Counted from the first letter of the stretch, positions 1-13,000 are shown. The stretch is 64,000 nt of DNA from Prochilodus magdalenae (GCA_024036415.1 JAMWET010000687.1:1-64000); one strand, 5' to 3'. Translations and numbers: made by a program. Notes: generated from the letters alone by a model not told the origin.

Positions 1-619
1 AACACAAACACCTCTAAACCCTAGCCTGTTGTCCTGGATAATCTGTGTAGGCCTAATGATGGACACCCCAAAAGAGTTCCAGAACTGCCTGGCTCCGCCC
101 ACTGACATTAGAAACCCAGTCTGTTTGAAACTGGTCCTGTGGAGCTTTCGTGGTTGATCATATGACGTAGGTGAATCCTAGCAAGCTGAAGAAGGTGTGT
201 TTGTGGTGCTCTCCTGAACCGTGTACCTGCACAGGTGTTTCTACCTGCCCGACAGGTGAAGGTGCCAGACAGGTGTGCCTGATAAACCAGGGATGCACAG
301 CATGACCCAACAATGGACCCATCCCAGCTGGCATGTCTGTCGCACTCACAGAGAGCGTCTCACACCACGCTGCTCACGGGCTTGTCGCCCACTGGGGTCT
401 GCATTTCTATACGGAGGATGTGGGAACGAGAAAGCAAAAGCGAGTGTGCGAGAGTGTGTGTGTGTGTTCGCCCACGTGTGCACGGCCACTGAGAAGCTGT
501 CTGTCTGTCAGCCTGCCTCGTGGAACTCTCTTTGGTTCTAGATAGAACCAACAGAACGTGGAGGAGGTCAGTGATATCGAGCGACACGTTTGGTGTTAGG
601 ACGCAGGAGATCCACTCAC
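1..619. other. Kinase intron, no feature recognised
   Basis: This follows the coding exon on the minus strand. It holds a short GT-rich run near 455-475 but no reading frame that resembles the next kinase exon. Confidence 0.5.
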
Positions 620-720
620 TTCTTGATGGCGACGAGCTCCCCGGACTCCAGGCAGCGGCTGAGGATGACCGAGCCGTAGGTGCCGTCGCCCAGCTGCTTG
701 AGGGCGGCGTATCGGTTCAT
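620..720 (-). CDS. cilk1: CILK1/MAK-family ciliary kinase, first coding exon
   Basis: Read on the minus strand, this exon encodes the extreme N-terminus of an RCK-family Ser/Thr kinase. It starts [18 protein letters not shown] and ends ESGELVAIK plus two bases (AA) of the next codon. The glycine loop GDGTYGSV is at residues 11-18 and the catalytic lysine in VAIK is residue 33. The exon stops at a GTGAGT donor (last exon base 620), phase 2, so the remaining exons lie left of position 1. Family knowledge: these kinases act at cilia and control length and intraflagellar transport. The codon begun by AA must be Lys or Asn. AIKK fits CILK1 (ICK), whereas MAK normally has AIKR, so I favour cilk1; MAK is the alternative. 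Family assignment is strong, the paralogue moderate. Confidence 0.75.
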
Positions 721-815
721 GGCGCTTCCTGGCTGGGCGCGGCCAGTGCAGAGCCGGCCGAGCGCAGCCACGTTTTGCGGTGATGGCAGCAATGGAGGAG
801 AGGCGCTCGCCTCAT
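717..815 (-). promoter_or_regulatory. Upstream ORF overlapping the kinase start codon
   Basis: In the 5' part of the same exon an ATG (plus 813-815) opens a 32-codon frame. Its TGA stop overlaps the main ATG as ATGA. The arrangement resembles termination-reinitiation uORFs. No experimental support is visible. Confidence 0.5.
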
Positions 816-837
816 GGTGCTACGGGCTTACCTCCAC
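721..837 (-). other. Kinase 5' UTR part of exon, with splice acceptor
   Basis: On the minus strand a pyrimidine-rich tract ending TTGCAG is followed by the exon beginning at 837, so this exon carries 117 bases of 5' UTR before the ATG at 718-720. The exon is GC-rich. Confidence 0.55.
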
Positions 838-979
838 CTGCAACACAGAAAGGGCCAAAGGTCAGCACCTTCCATTCGTACTGAATGGAAGCATTATTGA
901 TTATTGATATTGATTGTGATATTGATTATGATGATGAAATTCCCTCCCTACTAAATATTCCACAGTCCACTGCCAGTGG

Positions 980-1815
980 AATTAGAGCAAAGTGGGAGTG
1001 ATTGGGAACGACAGCAGCTCAGCCACCGAGTGTTAGACCACGTACAATGACAGAGCGGGGTCAGCGGATGCTGAGGGTCATAGGTCACAGAGGTCACCAA
1101 CTTTCTACAAAGTCCATCACTACAGACCTCCAACCTTCATGTGTCCTTCAGATCAGCTCAGGAACAGTGTGTAGAGCTTCATGGAATGGGTTTCCATGGC
1201 GAGCAGCTGCATCCAAGCCTCACATCACCAAGCGCAGTGCAGAGCGTGGAACGCAGTGGTGTAAAGCTCCGCCCCTGGACTCTAGAGCAGTGGAGGCGTG
1301 TTCTCTGGAAGGACCAATCACGCTTCTCCATCTGGCTGTCTGATGGACGAGTCTGGGTTTGGCGGTACCAGAAGACAGTACCTGTCTGACTGCACTGTGC
1401 CGAGTGTAACGTGTGGTGGAGGGGGGATTATGGTGTGGGGGTGTGGTTCAGGAGTTAGGCTCCGCCCCTTAGTTCCAGTGAGAGGAACCCTTAATGCTTC
1501 AGCAGACCAAAAACCTGGACCATCTCATGCTCCCAGCTTTGGGGGACAGTTTGGGGCCGGCCCCTTCCTGTTCCAACATGACCGCACACCAGTGCACAGA
1601 GCAAGCTCCATAAAGACATGGAGGAGGGAGTCTGGGGTGGAGGAACTGGACTGGCCTGCACAGAGTCCTGACCTCCACCCGATAGAACACCTATGGGATG
1701 GATTAGAGCGGAGACTGAGAGCCAGGCCTTCTCGTCCAACATCAGTGTCCGACCTCACAGATGTGCTTCTGAAGGAATGGTCAGGAATTCCCATAACCAC
1801 ATTCTACCGACACCG
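980..1815 (+). mobile_element. Tc1-like DNA transposon relic, transposase fragments
   Basis: Frameshifted pieces of a Tc1-type transposase read on the plus strand. First comes a segment with WTLEQWRRVLWKDQSRFS and DGRVWVWR (about 1276-1360). Another frame gives GGGGIMVWGCGSG (about 1417-1455), then FLFQHDRTPVH, ELDWPAQSPDLHPIEHLW and RRLRARPSRPTSV (1565-1745). These are the DDE-domain landmarks of fish Tc1 elements. The open frame 1298-1900 is only a late part of the coding region and continues into unrelated sequence. The element lies in the kinase 5' intron and a related truncated copy sits inverted at 62900-63320. Confidence 0.85.
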
Positions 1816-2129
1816 GACCAACGAACTGGACTCAGCCACAGTCTGGATAGCAGATTATAGAATCCGTAATAGGTGTGTTCAGCAGTTCCATATTCCATAG
1901 ACATGGTCTTTTTCCAGGTCCTTCTTTTCCAGTTCCCAGTCCAGGTTGGGACAGCACGGTCCATGTGCACTGTGGATCCTCAGCTTTGACACCCATAACC
2001 GTCCTACATGCCACACACTAACCAAAACTAGTTTTTAGGCTTAAGATGTATTTTAATCGATGTATTTTATATATATCTATAAACATGGTGGAGGGATATA
2101 TGCTGCAGGGCGCTGTGAAGTAAAATAGT

Positions 2130-2310
2130 CCCCCATAGAAACTTATTATATCCAGGTTTTCCAAATTTTCCCATCATCAACACTCCATATAAACACTCAG
2201 TAGGCACGTGTGGGTTCACTGGATAGTCGATAAGATGTCTATATGTGTGTTCTAGACATGGAGAACCCTGCTTCCCATCACCACCACCACTGTAGAGAAC
2301 ATGTGAACCA
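2130..2310 (+). mobile_element. Dispersed short repeat (CATCATCAACA family), partial
   Basis: This matches 32770-32890 (same orientation) and 5545-5720 (inverted). Shared words include cccatcatcaacactccata, a GTGTGTTCTAGA block and GAGAACCCTG. It is probably a non-autonomous DNA transposon; no coding sequence is present. Confidence 0.55.
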
Positions 2311-2329
2311 CCTCACACCAAACCCTCTC

Positions 2330-2800
2330 TGAGTCACTCTGTTTACATCCCCAACATTCCCATTAATTCCAGTTAGGGCGGAATAACTGAGGAATAAACG
2401 GCGGGATTCGCCTTTGTGAGGACTTTTGTGGATTACTGAAGGTGTGGTGTTAGCCTGGCTAGCTTAAAATATGAGAACTCGAGTTATTACAGTCACATTA
2501 ACCCTGCTGTCCGACTAAGCTAAAGCTGGCTAGCTAAAATGCTAACTGTCAAAATGCCAAACGAGTAACATACAGTACTCTATAGTGTTAGCTGTACAGA
2601 CAAACCCTACATATACATTCCCCACCAGAGATAAAGAGCATTTCTGCTGACCGGAGAGGCTAACAGTTCCGTTAGCTCCCGCTAGCTGTCCCGTTTACAG
2701 TCATTTGGCTAACTTAGCTATGCTAGCATAACGGTGCGTATCCATGGCTCGCTAGCAGGCTAGCTACAGAGCTCACAGTGGGGAGGGAGTTTACCATCTG
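2330..2800. other. Intergenic, GCTAGC-rich, nothing coding
   Basis: Many short GCTAGC/TTAGCT words occur here, as in other noncoding stretches of the window. No gene was recognised. Confidence 0.4.
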
Positions 2801-2810
2801 CCGTGTTTAC

Positions 2811-3010
2811 CTGTCCTTCCTGAGGCGTGAGCATTCCAGACAAGTCCAGTCTCGGTGAATGATAAACCCCTGTGGAAGCTCTCGGCTAACAGCAGCAGTG
2901 TAAGTACAGTCGCTAACAACAGTCCGCGGCTGCGCTCCACACCGCGCGCTCGCGGCCTACGTAGGGCGCCTGGAAGGGAGGAAGGCTAGTACACTAGCTC
3001 CCGAGCCACG
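2811..3010 (-). promoter_or_regulatory. Putative 5' noncoding exon and promoter of the kinase
   Basis: A minus-strand donor GGACAG|GTAAAC ends an exon at 2811, and a GC-rich, CpG-containing stretch lies at 2920-3010. This is the most promoter-like block between the divergent kinase and cep55 genes. A plus-strand donor-like sequence also occurs near 2899, so orientation is not settled. The upper end is a guess. Confidence 0.3.
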
Positions 3011-3079
3011 TGTGGTAAACCAGTCCACGCCCTGCGGCGCCCAGTTCTATGGGAGACCGTTTCTGTCACTTAAAGAAAA

Positions 3080-3835
3080 AAAGCCCACACAGGATCTCAT
3101 AATTATGACGTAACATCACATAAGTATGACTTACTATCTCAAATATGACTTACTATCTCATAAATATGATTTAATATCTCATATGACTTACTATATTATA
3201 AATATGACTCAGTATCTCATACATATGACTTACTATCCTAACATATGACTTAACCTCTCATAAATATGACTCACCATTTCATAATTATGATATACTACGA
3301 CAATTATGAGTTAGCATCTCATAATTGACATACTATACCATAATTATTATGATTTAGTATATCATAATTATGATTTACTATCTCATATATGACTTACTTT
3401 CTCAAATATGACTTACTATCTCATAAATATGACTCACCATCTCATAATTATGATATACTACGACAATTATGCGTTAGCATCTCATAATTGACATACTATA
3501 CCATAATTATTATGATTTAGTATATCATGATTATGACTTCGCACCTCATAAGTGTTACTCAGCATCTCATAATTGTAATCTATTATATCAAATTTACAAC
3601 TTAGCATCTCATAATGATGATTTACTATCTCAATTATGACTTACTATCTCATAATTATGACTTACTATCTCATAATTATGACTTACTATCTCAGGATAAT
3701 AACTTAGCATCTCATAATTATTACTGAGCATCTCACTATTATGATTTAGTAAATTATAATCATGACTTAGCGTCTCATAATTATTACCTGCTATCTCATA
3801 ATTTGTACTGAGCATCTCATAATTATGATTGATGT
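3080..3835. repeat. AT-rich tandem repeat, about 21-bp unit
   Basis: Degenerate copies of a unit close to ctcataattatgacttacta run for about 750 bp. One sub-block (about 3260-3360) recurs at about 3430-3530, so larger segments were duplicated as well. The minus-strand ORF with repeated NYEMLS-like words at 3630-3938 is a shadow of this array. Confidence 0.85.
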
Positions 3836-3840
3836 CACTG

Positions 3841-4620
3841 GACCCCCTGGTACAGACCCGCACACCAGCGTACATCACTACTCTCAGAACAAACCCACAT
3901 CTCAGAAATGACAACTTTACAGGAGAAGGGAAAAACATACCTTACTTGTAATGTAAGTCAATGGAACCAGGCGTCCACAGTGGTAGTGAATGGAACCAGA
4001 TGTCCACCCGTAAAAGCTCCCTTACACATCTGTGTGTGTGTGTGTTGTGTATGGGGTCCATCCAAGTAGACGATTCTGGCTCGGTAGCCAGGGAGGTCCC
4101 AGCTTTGACTCGTGTGATGCAGCGCATGATGCTCTGCAGTCCTATTACTCTGATTGAGTGCGGGACTAGGGAGTAGGGAGCAAGGGAGTAGGGGAATAGT
4201 GTCTGAATGGGACTGCACCGTGTGAGTCATACAACTGAGCAGAACAGAACATGAGGAGCAACGTCACTGCACTAATGTGTCCCAGAGTAGTTCAGACTGG
4301 TGGTCTTAATCAGGGGGCTACACTCCCGAGTCTGTTCCAACATACCTCAGCTGAGGGGTCAGTGCAGCTGTTTACATGGGCGATGTAAATCTGATCATGG
4401 TCAGGCCAGCAGGACAGAGACTTACCATCCTCTACTTCCTCCTTGTCTGGGTCCCCTTCTTTCACACTTCTGTCCACTGCATGTCCTCCCTACTGACTGT
4501 ACACTGCTCTACAGCGTCAGGGACTTTCAGGACGTGTCCAACCTGTTGGCGTCCATAATGAGAGCAGCCACCAAAAACCAGAGTAGCAGAGAGTCTTTAT
4601 GTAAAAGGTTAAAGGTCACG
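3841..4620. other. Intergenic stretch, nothing recognised
   Basis: Apart from a (GT)n run near 4031 I see no gene, RNA or repeat family that I can name. Confidence 0.4.
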
Positions 4621-4624
4621 GTAT

Positions 4625-4700
4625 ACCTCACACTCATGTATCAATCAATCAACCTTTATTTTCACTCAGGTGTACACTGAGGGTGACCCTCGTTTTCAGT
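4625..4700. repeat. LINE/SINE-like 3' tail fragment
   Basis: It contains CAACCTTTATTTTCACTCAGG and then GGGTGACCCTCGTTTTCAGTG. Tails of this kind end fish retroposons. The following 4740-5030 is AT-rich and unassigned. Confidence 0.3.
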
Positions 4701-5026
4701 GTAGCCAGATGTTTACAGCTGGAAGGGACTGGAAAAAGAAATTAAACTGGATTGAACTAAGACCAGATCGATCATATGAGCTAAGAACTCAAACAGAACG
4801 ATGAAAGAATTAGGAATTAATTTAACATCCATATAATAAATTAATTTATAAGACTGCAACGTAACTAAAATAAAAATACAACTGATAAAACATAATGAGG
4901 TGAAATACAATCAAATATTAAACTTTGGAAAGTAAAAATAGCAATAATAAAAAGTTCTAACAGTAAATAAAAATAAATGATTATTAATAATTTAAAATAA
5001 CACGTATATAACACCTAAATATTTAT

Positions 5027-5029
<3 letters not shown>

Positions 5030-5079
<50 letters not shown>
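5030..5079. repeat. (AG)n microsatellite
   Basis: About 24 AG dinucleotides in an uninterrupted run. Confidence 0.95.
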
Positions 5080-5082
<3 letters not shown>

Positions 5083-5544
5083 ATCTAAAGGCAAGTAATG
5101 TTAGCTTGTTAGTTTGCTTAGCTAGCTAGCACTGAATCGTATTCGTTAGCTTTTGAACAAACTAGCGAGCAAGCAGATCACGTGACGCCCCAGCTGTTCT
5201 CCTATTGGACAGCTTCGACTTTGGGCTCTAGTTATCTGGCTAGTCTAATTCCTGGTTTGTTAAATGCCTTGTAGAACCTGCAGCAGAAGGATGACTGGAG
5301 CCTGGGTCATCTTTTACGCCGTCATCCACCTATCCTTTTAACATGCATGAGTGGTCTGGAGCAGTGTTTATGTGGAATGTGAGTCGAGCGCCCTCTAGCG
5401 CCTGGGCAGCCTAAGCGCAGCTGTCCTCACTGGGAGCTCTCAAATGATCCTAATCCTAAATCCAGTTTAATTCACAGAGTGAAGGGAAACTGAAGGCAGG
5501 GAGCTGCGTCCTTGCTTTTTAAGAGGAATTCCACCAAATATATA

Positions 5545-5905
5545 TATTTTTTAAATTCCCTCCATGCACACTTGATAATGGTGGTGATGGGGACCAGGGT
5601 TCTTCATATCTAGAACACACGTATAAACACTGTACTGACTATCTAAACCACCAGTGAACCTACACGTGTCTTCTGAGTGTATATGGAATGATGATGATGG
5701 GAATATAATCTCCATCCACCATGAATGGAGTTTAAGGCTGAGATCTTCTCCACACTATCATAAACAGCTTCTCAGACCTCAGGCAGCGTACTCATAACCA
5801 CCCCTTAGAGGGGGACGTCTGGTTACCTTCACCACCACCACGAACACACCTACACTTTGTTATGCTGGGATTATGGAAATTCGGTGTAGTTCCCCTTTAA
5901 TGGTG
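5545..5905 (-). mobile_element. Dispersed short repeat (CATCATCAACA family), longest copy
   Basis: The reverse complement matches 32674-32890, from AAAGGGGAA through GTGAAGGTAACCAGACGTCC to TAGATATG-GAACCCTGG. Partial copies lie at 2130-2310 and 32238-32325. No coding content. Confidence 0.55.
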
Positions 5906-7071
5906 CGCAGGCACTCGCACGTAACTGCAGCTCCGTTTAAGGAGGTTTTGGTTCCTGTGGTTGTAATAATTGTTTATTTTGATCCAAATCATGAAGAGGA
6001 TGAAGAGCTGCGGCGCAAGGCGTTTCCTAAAGCCGCTCATTTAACAGAAATTCACTCAGGAGAGCCGAGTACAATGACAAAACACGGAGTCGACTCCCAA
6101 CGTTTCGACTCCTTGAGCCAAAGGCCAATCCACCAACACCTGCACGAATCAAAAAACCGATTCATTCAAAGAATCGGCTCTTTTGGAAGTGAATCCACTT
6201 CAAACTATAAGGTTCCCCGCAGCGGACGAAGAAGCTTTAAGCTAAATATAGCTTAATAAGATTTATGAATTCACTCGGCACAGACTTACGTGTTTTAAGG
6301 TGCCCGAACTTACTAGAAGCTTGTTAAGACGTGGCTACAACGTTGTCTTGCTTCTGCTAGCTTAGCTTAGCGAGCTAGCTAGCGCGCGCTGGATCGCATT
6401 TATTAGCTTGTGAGCAAGCTAGCATAATCAAATACAGTTATACACTCTTACAAATTCACACAGGAAAGCTATTCACGATATATACACACGAAGTATACAT
6501 GACATGATGATACAAACCTAGTTAGATAAACCGGTTAGCAGTGTGGCTAACATGTTTAAGTTGCTGCTGTGTTTCTGCTAGCTTAGCGTACTAGCCAGTT
6601 AGCTAGCTTGTGAACTAGCTATATAGCATATCAAATACCTCTGCATGCTTTTTAGTGCAGCATACATGACAATATGATGGAAACTGACTAAAACAGACAG
6701 GTAAGCTGTGTGACTAGCATGTTAGTTAGCTAGTTAGCTAAACCGGATACCTGGCTGAACACAGGAAACCAAACCCGGTGAACTGGGCAGTATGAAGAGA
6801 TCACGGCTAAGGGTGAATCTGTAAACCGTTTCTTAGATAAGCAGTTATGCGTCATAGAAATGTTAGGACTAATGTTTAGTAGGTACACCTCACACTGGGT
6901 TCAGGGTATAAATCTCCGACCCCCTTAAAAATGAGGGTTCTCCTGTCATATGCTTAGTGTACTGGTTGGGTGGTCTTACCCCGGAACCAGCCTGTTTGGC
7001 CATTACCTGTCCTGACACTGGCTTGTTAGCCTTGCTGTGCTAATGCCTGCCGAACTGGTTCTGTTTTGCAG
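5906..7071. other. Upstream region of cep55 coding exon
   Basis: This probably contains a 5' noncoding exon and promoter of cep55, since the first coding exon has an acceptor just before it, but I cannot place them. Several GCTAGC-rich patches occur (6340-6430, 6570-6770). The 127-codon frame at 5873-6256 resembles nothing I know. Confidence 0.35.
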
Positions 7072-10000
7072 ACTCAGAAGAACAATGGCGTTTAAGCTTC
7101 CCAGAGGAAAGGGTACTGAAAGGGCAGATGCGAGGTCGTCCATTCCTCAAACCCAGAGTGAGATCAGCAAACTCGTAAAGGAAAACGCTTACCTGAAAAA
7201 GATGATCTGTGAACTTAGAACCCGATCATCAGGCTCGGAAGACAACAAACTCCTATTAGAGGTAAATGTGGACCCAGTGATGTATCTGTGATTTACAGAT
7301 GCCAGGTATTTAGGGATTACGAAATTACGGAAGTCCATTAAGGCATCTTACCTGATCCTACTAAATAGACCTGATCCCACTAAACTGCTGTTACCCCCAA
7401 TTAAAGATCACAAGACAAATAAGATATGAGTTCATAAAAATGGGCTTTGTTATTTAGAGATCACAAGAAAAGGCAGTCATGATCTTGAGAAAAGATGACA
7501 TCTTGAGATAACATAAATAGAATGTGACCTCAAGAAACTGACTTTCATTATCCTGAGATCACGAGACAGTCAACTTATCTTAAGAAATGTTTGTTATCCT
7601 GAGATCACAAGATAAATTGTGAACACTTGTTAGCAATATTTGTTATACTGAGATCACAAGATAAGTTGTGATTTTAAGAAAACATTTGTTATCCTGAGAT
7701 CACAAGATGAGTTGTGATTTTAAGAAAACATTTGTTATCCTGAGATCACAAGATGAGTTGTGATTTTAAGAAAACATTTGTTATCCTGAGATCACAAGAT
7801 GAGTTGTGATTTTAAGAAAACATTTGTTATCCTGAGATCACAAGATGAGTTGTGACCTCTTGTTAGCAACTTTTGTTATCCTGAGATCACAAGATAAGTA
7901 AGTTGTGATTTTAAGAAAACATTTGTTATCCTGAGATCACGAGATGAGTTGTGACCTCTTGTTAGCAACTTTTGTTATCCTGAGATCACAAGATAAATTC
8001 TGAACACTTGTTAGCAACTTTTGTTATCCTGAGATCACAAGATAAGTAAGTTGTGATCTCAAGAAAAAAACCTTCGTTATCCTGAGATCACAAGACAAAT
8101 AAGTTCTTGAGAAAACAAGTTTTATTATCCTGAGATGACAAGACAGTTAAGTTGTGATCTTGAGAAAATAATCTTCGGTATCTTGAGATCACGAGACAGT
8201 AAACTCATGACCTCAAGATAACAGTCCAGTAAAGCACCTCATGGCCTATAGGGTGGACGGCGGTAGGAGGTACACACCATGTAAGGAGTACATTTAAAAA
8301 CATCCCATTTAAACCGACGGTAGTTTCACTGTATAAACAGCAGCACCTCAAAAACACCTTTACGCCTCCTCACCTGAACAAGCTTCCCACGCTCTTCCAC
8401 CGTTACAGAGAATCCTTGCGCTGGAGACATTAGGAGAAGAGAATTCCCAGCAGATCCGGTCCAGAGATCAGGAAATCGCATCTCTGAGGCAGCAGCTTGA
8501 ACATGACAGTCCCAAGGTTGTGGCCAGGCTGCAGGCCCAGTTGGAGGAGAAGAGACGGGAATTAGAAAAGACAGAGAGGCTACTTCAGTCCCTCAGACAA
8601 AAGACAGAGGAGGTGAAGAACAAGTTAGTCGCCGTCTCTGCTAAATGCCAGGACCTGGAGAACCGAGAGGCGGCAGTTAAGGTAGACCAGCGTCTCACAG
8701 TCAGGGGTGCACAAAGTACACGAACCATGTACCTGAGTTAGAGTAGGGACCCCCAAGGTTAAAACACTCCATCAGTGTCAGCTCCTCCCTTTATACCGCC
8801 ACTGGAGTAACAGTACTAAAGTATGTACCTTCAGATGTACTTAAGTATGGAGAGTAACAGTATTAAAGTATGTACCTTCAGATGTACTTGAGTATGGAGA
8901 GTACCAGTACTAAAGTATGTACCTTCAGATGTACTTGAGTATGGAAAGTATGTACCTTCAGATGTACTTGAGTATGGAGAGTACCAGTACTAAAGTATGT
9001 ACCTTCAGATGTACTTGAGTATGGAGAGTACCAGTACTAAAGTATGTACCTTCAGATGTACTTGAGTATGGAGAGTACCAGTACTAAAGTATGTACCTTC
9101 AGATGTACTTGAGTATGGAGAGTAACAGTACTAAAGTATGTACCTTCAGATGTACTTAAGTATGGAGAGTAACAGCACTAAAGCATGTACCTTCAGATGT
9201 ACTTAAGTATGGAGAGTACCAGTACTAAAGTATGTACCTTCAGATGTACTTAAGTATGGAGAGTACCAGTACTAAAGTATGTACCTTCAGATGTACTTAA
9301 GTATGGAGAGTAACAGTACTAAAGTATGTACCTTCAGATGTACTTAAGTATGGAGAGTAACAGCACTAAAGTATGTACCTTCAGATGTACTTAAGTATGG
9401 AGAGTAACAGGAGCATGGTTTATTACGGCTCTAATGTCCTGTTATCATTTCTGGAACAGGACTCTTCATCAGCTCAGTGTAGGTGAAGAGACTCTAGTGT
9501 CTCTCAGTCCACCAGTCTTTAATAGAAGCTCATTCATTAGTCTGACACTGACGTCTATTCACATCATCATCAGCACAGAACACTGAAGGAGAACAGGTTC
9601 CATTAGCTAGAACTATAAACTAGATTTTAATAACGAGTAAAGTTTCAGTTAAAGATTTATATGTTTAATAAGAACTTGGTTTAAACCGGATCACTACTGT
9701 GTTCCTCTTGTACTTGACGGCATCTGTAGGTCTCAGTTCATAAACATACACCAGCCCAACACATGTACAATAATAAAGAGTCAGAGTCCGTGGGATTGGT
9801 GAAAGGCCCAAAGCTTCGACATGTAGATGAGCTAAAGTACAAAGTCGTTGTTCCGAAATGGAGATACACAAAAGAACTATGTTAGTACCGTAACTGCTCC
9901 CAGTCACACGTGCACACGGAGGCAGCAGGCAGACAGAACACTGATCCCAGAGTCCTCTACACAGCCCGGACACTAGATGGCAGCACTTGTGCACCCATCC

Positions 10001-13000
10001 GTGATAGTCCAGCCTGTGCTGCTCAGAGAAGGCTGTGATTTCGGGAGGACTCCCACGAATGACATACATACTGGGTCTGTAATCAATACTTAGATGATGG
10101 TAATGGTGGACACGCCCTGTTTTGCCCCATACTCACCCATTTTGGCGGCACAGTGGCGCAGCGGGTAGCCTCACAGCAAGAAGGGTCTGGGTTTGATTCC
10201 TGGACAGCATGTCCATGTCCAGACTCCTCTGTGGACTCTGCATGTTCTCCCGATGTGGGTTTTCTCCTCTAGGTGCTCCATGTGTGTCTGCCCTGCTGAC
10301 CGGTTAGGTGGTGGTGTCACCACTGCTGGAGTTAGGGGTGGTGGTATCGGGAATGTTTCAGGGTAGTGGTGTCAGTGATGTCCCAGGGGTGGTGGTGTCA
10401 GGGATGTCCCAGTGGTGGTGGATGTGTCAGGGATGTCCCAGTGGTGGTGGTGGTGGTGTCAGCGATGTCTCAGGGGTGATGGTGGCATCAGGGATAGCCC
10501 AGTGGTGGTGGTGGTGATGGTGGTGATGTTAGGGATGTCCCAGTGGTGGTTGTGGTAATGTCAGGGGTGTCCCAGTGGTGGTGGTGGTGGTGATGTCAGG
10601 GGTGTCCCAGTGGTGGTGGTAGTGATGTTAGGGATGTCCCAGTGGTGGTGGTGATGTTATGGATGTCCCAGTGGTGGTGGTGATGTTAGGGATGTCCCAG
10701 TGGTGCTGGTGGTGATGTCAGGGGTGTCCCAGTGGTGCTGGTAGTGATGTCAGGGGTGTCCCATTGGTGGTGGTGGTGGTGGTGATGTTAGGGATGTCCC
10801 AGTGGTGGTGGTGGTGGTGGTGATGTTAGGGATGTCCCAGTGGTGGTGGTGGTGGTGGTGATGTTAGGGATGTCCCAGTGGTGGTGATGGTAGGGATGTC
10901 CAAGTGGTGGTGGTGGTGATGTTAGGGATGTCCCAGTGGTGGTGGTGATGTTAAGGATGTCCAAGTGGTGGTGGTGCTGATGTTAGGGATGTCCTAGTGG
11001 TGGTGGTGGTGATGGTGATGTTAGGGATGTCCCATTGGTGGTGGTGGTGGTGATGGTAATGTTAGGGATGTCCCATTGGTGGTGGTGGTGGTGATGTTGG
11101 GGATGTCCTAGTGGTGGTGGTGGTGGTGATGTTAGGGATGTCCCAGTGGTGGTGGTGATGGTGATGTTAGGGATGTCCCATTGGTGGTGGTGGTGGTGAT
11201 GTTAGGGATGTCCCAGTGGTGGTGGTGGTGCTGATGTTAGGGATGTCCTAGTGGTGGTGGTGGTGGTGATGGTGATGTTAGGGATGTCCCATTGGTGGTG
11301 GTGGTGGTGATGTTAGGGATGTCCCAGTGGTGGTGGTGGTGGTGGTGGTGGTGGTGGTGGTGATGTAAGGGATGTCCAAGTGGTAGTGGTGATGTTAGGG
11401 GTGTCCCAGTGGTGGTGGTGGTGATGTTGGGGATGTCCAAGTGGTGGCAGTGATGTTAGGGATGTCCCAGTGGTGGTAATGTCAGGGGTGTCCCAGTGGG
11501 GGTGGTGGTGGTGGTGATGTCAGGGGTGTCCCAGTGGTGCTGGTGGTGCTGATGTTAGGGATGTCCCAGGGTTGGTGGTGATGTTAGGGATGTCCCAGTG
11601 GTGGTGGTGGTGGTGGTGATGTTAGGGATGTCCCAGTGGTGGTGATGTTAAGGATGTCCAAGTGGTGGTGGTGCTGATGTTAGGGATGTCCTAGTGGTGG
11701 TGGTGGTGGTGATGGTGATGTTAGGGATGTCCCATTGGTGGTGGTGGTGGTGATGGTGATGTTAGGGATGTCCCATTGGTGGTGGTGGTGGTGGTGATGT
11801 TAGGGATGTCCTAGTGGTGGTGGTGTGGTGGTTAGGGGTGGTGGTGGTGATGTTAGGGATGTCCTAGTGGTGGTGGTGGTGGTGATGGTGATGTTAGGGA
11901 TGTCCCATTGGTGGTGGTGGTGGTGGTGGTGATGTTAGGTAGGGGGGATGTCCCAGGTAGGTCAGCTGGTGGTGGTGGTGGTTGATGTGTTAGGGTATGT
12001 CCCAGTGGTGGTGGTGATGTTAGGGATGTCCCATTGGTGGTGGTGGTGGTGATGGTGATGTTAGGGATGTCCCATTGGTGGTGGTGGTGGTGATGTTAGG
12101 GATGTCCTAGTGGTGGTGGTGGTGGTGATGTTAGGGATGTCCTAGTGGTGGTGGTGGTGGTGATGGTGATGTTAGGGATGTCCCATTGGTGGTGGTGGTG
12201 GTGGTGATGTTAGGGATGTCCCAGTGGTGGTGGTGGTGGTGATGTTAGGGATGTCCCAGTGGTGGTGGTGATGTTAGGGATGTCCCATTGGTGGTGGTGG
12301 TGGTGGTGGTGATGTTAGGGATGTCCCAGTGGTGGTGATGTTAGGGATGTCCCAGTGGTGGTAGTGCAGATGTTAGGGATGTCCAAGTGGTGGTGGTGGT
12401 GGTGGTAATGTTAGAGATGTCCCAGTGGTGGTGGTGATGTCAGGGGTGTCCCAGTGGTGGTGGTGGTGGTGATGGGGATTTCCCAGTGTCCTTTTCTATT
12501 GTCTGTTTTTTTCCCAAACCTGAACATATGATCCACCGGTTCAGCCGAACGCTGTACACAGTGATGGTTCTGGTTCTGCCGTTACCTGGATTTGCCAGTT
12601 GGAACCCTCCGTCAGACGTCTTCCTCGTAAACTCTGGAGTTCTTCCCACAGCTCGGCCGGTTACCATACCTAGTACCCCTAGTACAAGGTCAGTCTAATA
12701 AACCCTAACCCTGTGCGGAGTGATAGGGAGCAGTAAGGAGATGGGATTCATTAGTCCACAAGAACTACACTCACATTCCTTGACTAGATGCCCTGGAATG
12801 TTCTGCTCATTATTTACCGCTGTGGATGGAAAAGCAGCCACTGCCGTAACCCAACAGGACCGATTACCCAACGAAGTAGCGTAAACAGCCCAACGTCCCA
12901 AACGGGACCGAGTCGTATTATGTAACCCGCCTTTGGTGTTCCAGCTCCGGGTGATGGTGACTGTACTGTAGCGCTGTAATTAACTCCGGGTCTCTCGTTT

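Noticed and set aside
1298..1900. Intact transposase gene
   Set aside because: The N-terminal part is in other frames and the C-terminus runs into unrelated sequence; it is a relic.
10143..10210. Possible tRNA gene
   Set aside because: A- and B-box words are present, but no cloverleaf or anticodon arm can be drawn; this is a SINE head.
12599..12690. Candidate extra cep55 exon with a GTCAGT donor
   Set aside because: In the phase required by the neighbouring exons it hits TAG; the open frame does not fit the acceptor, and there is no family similarity.
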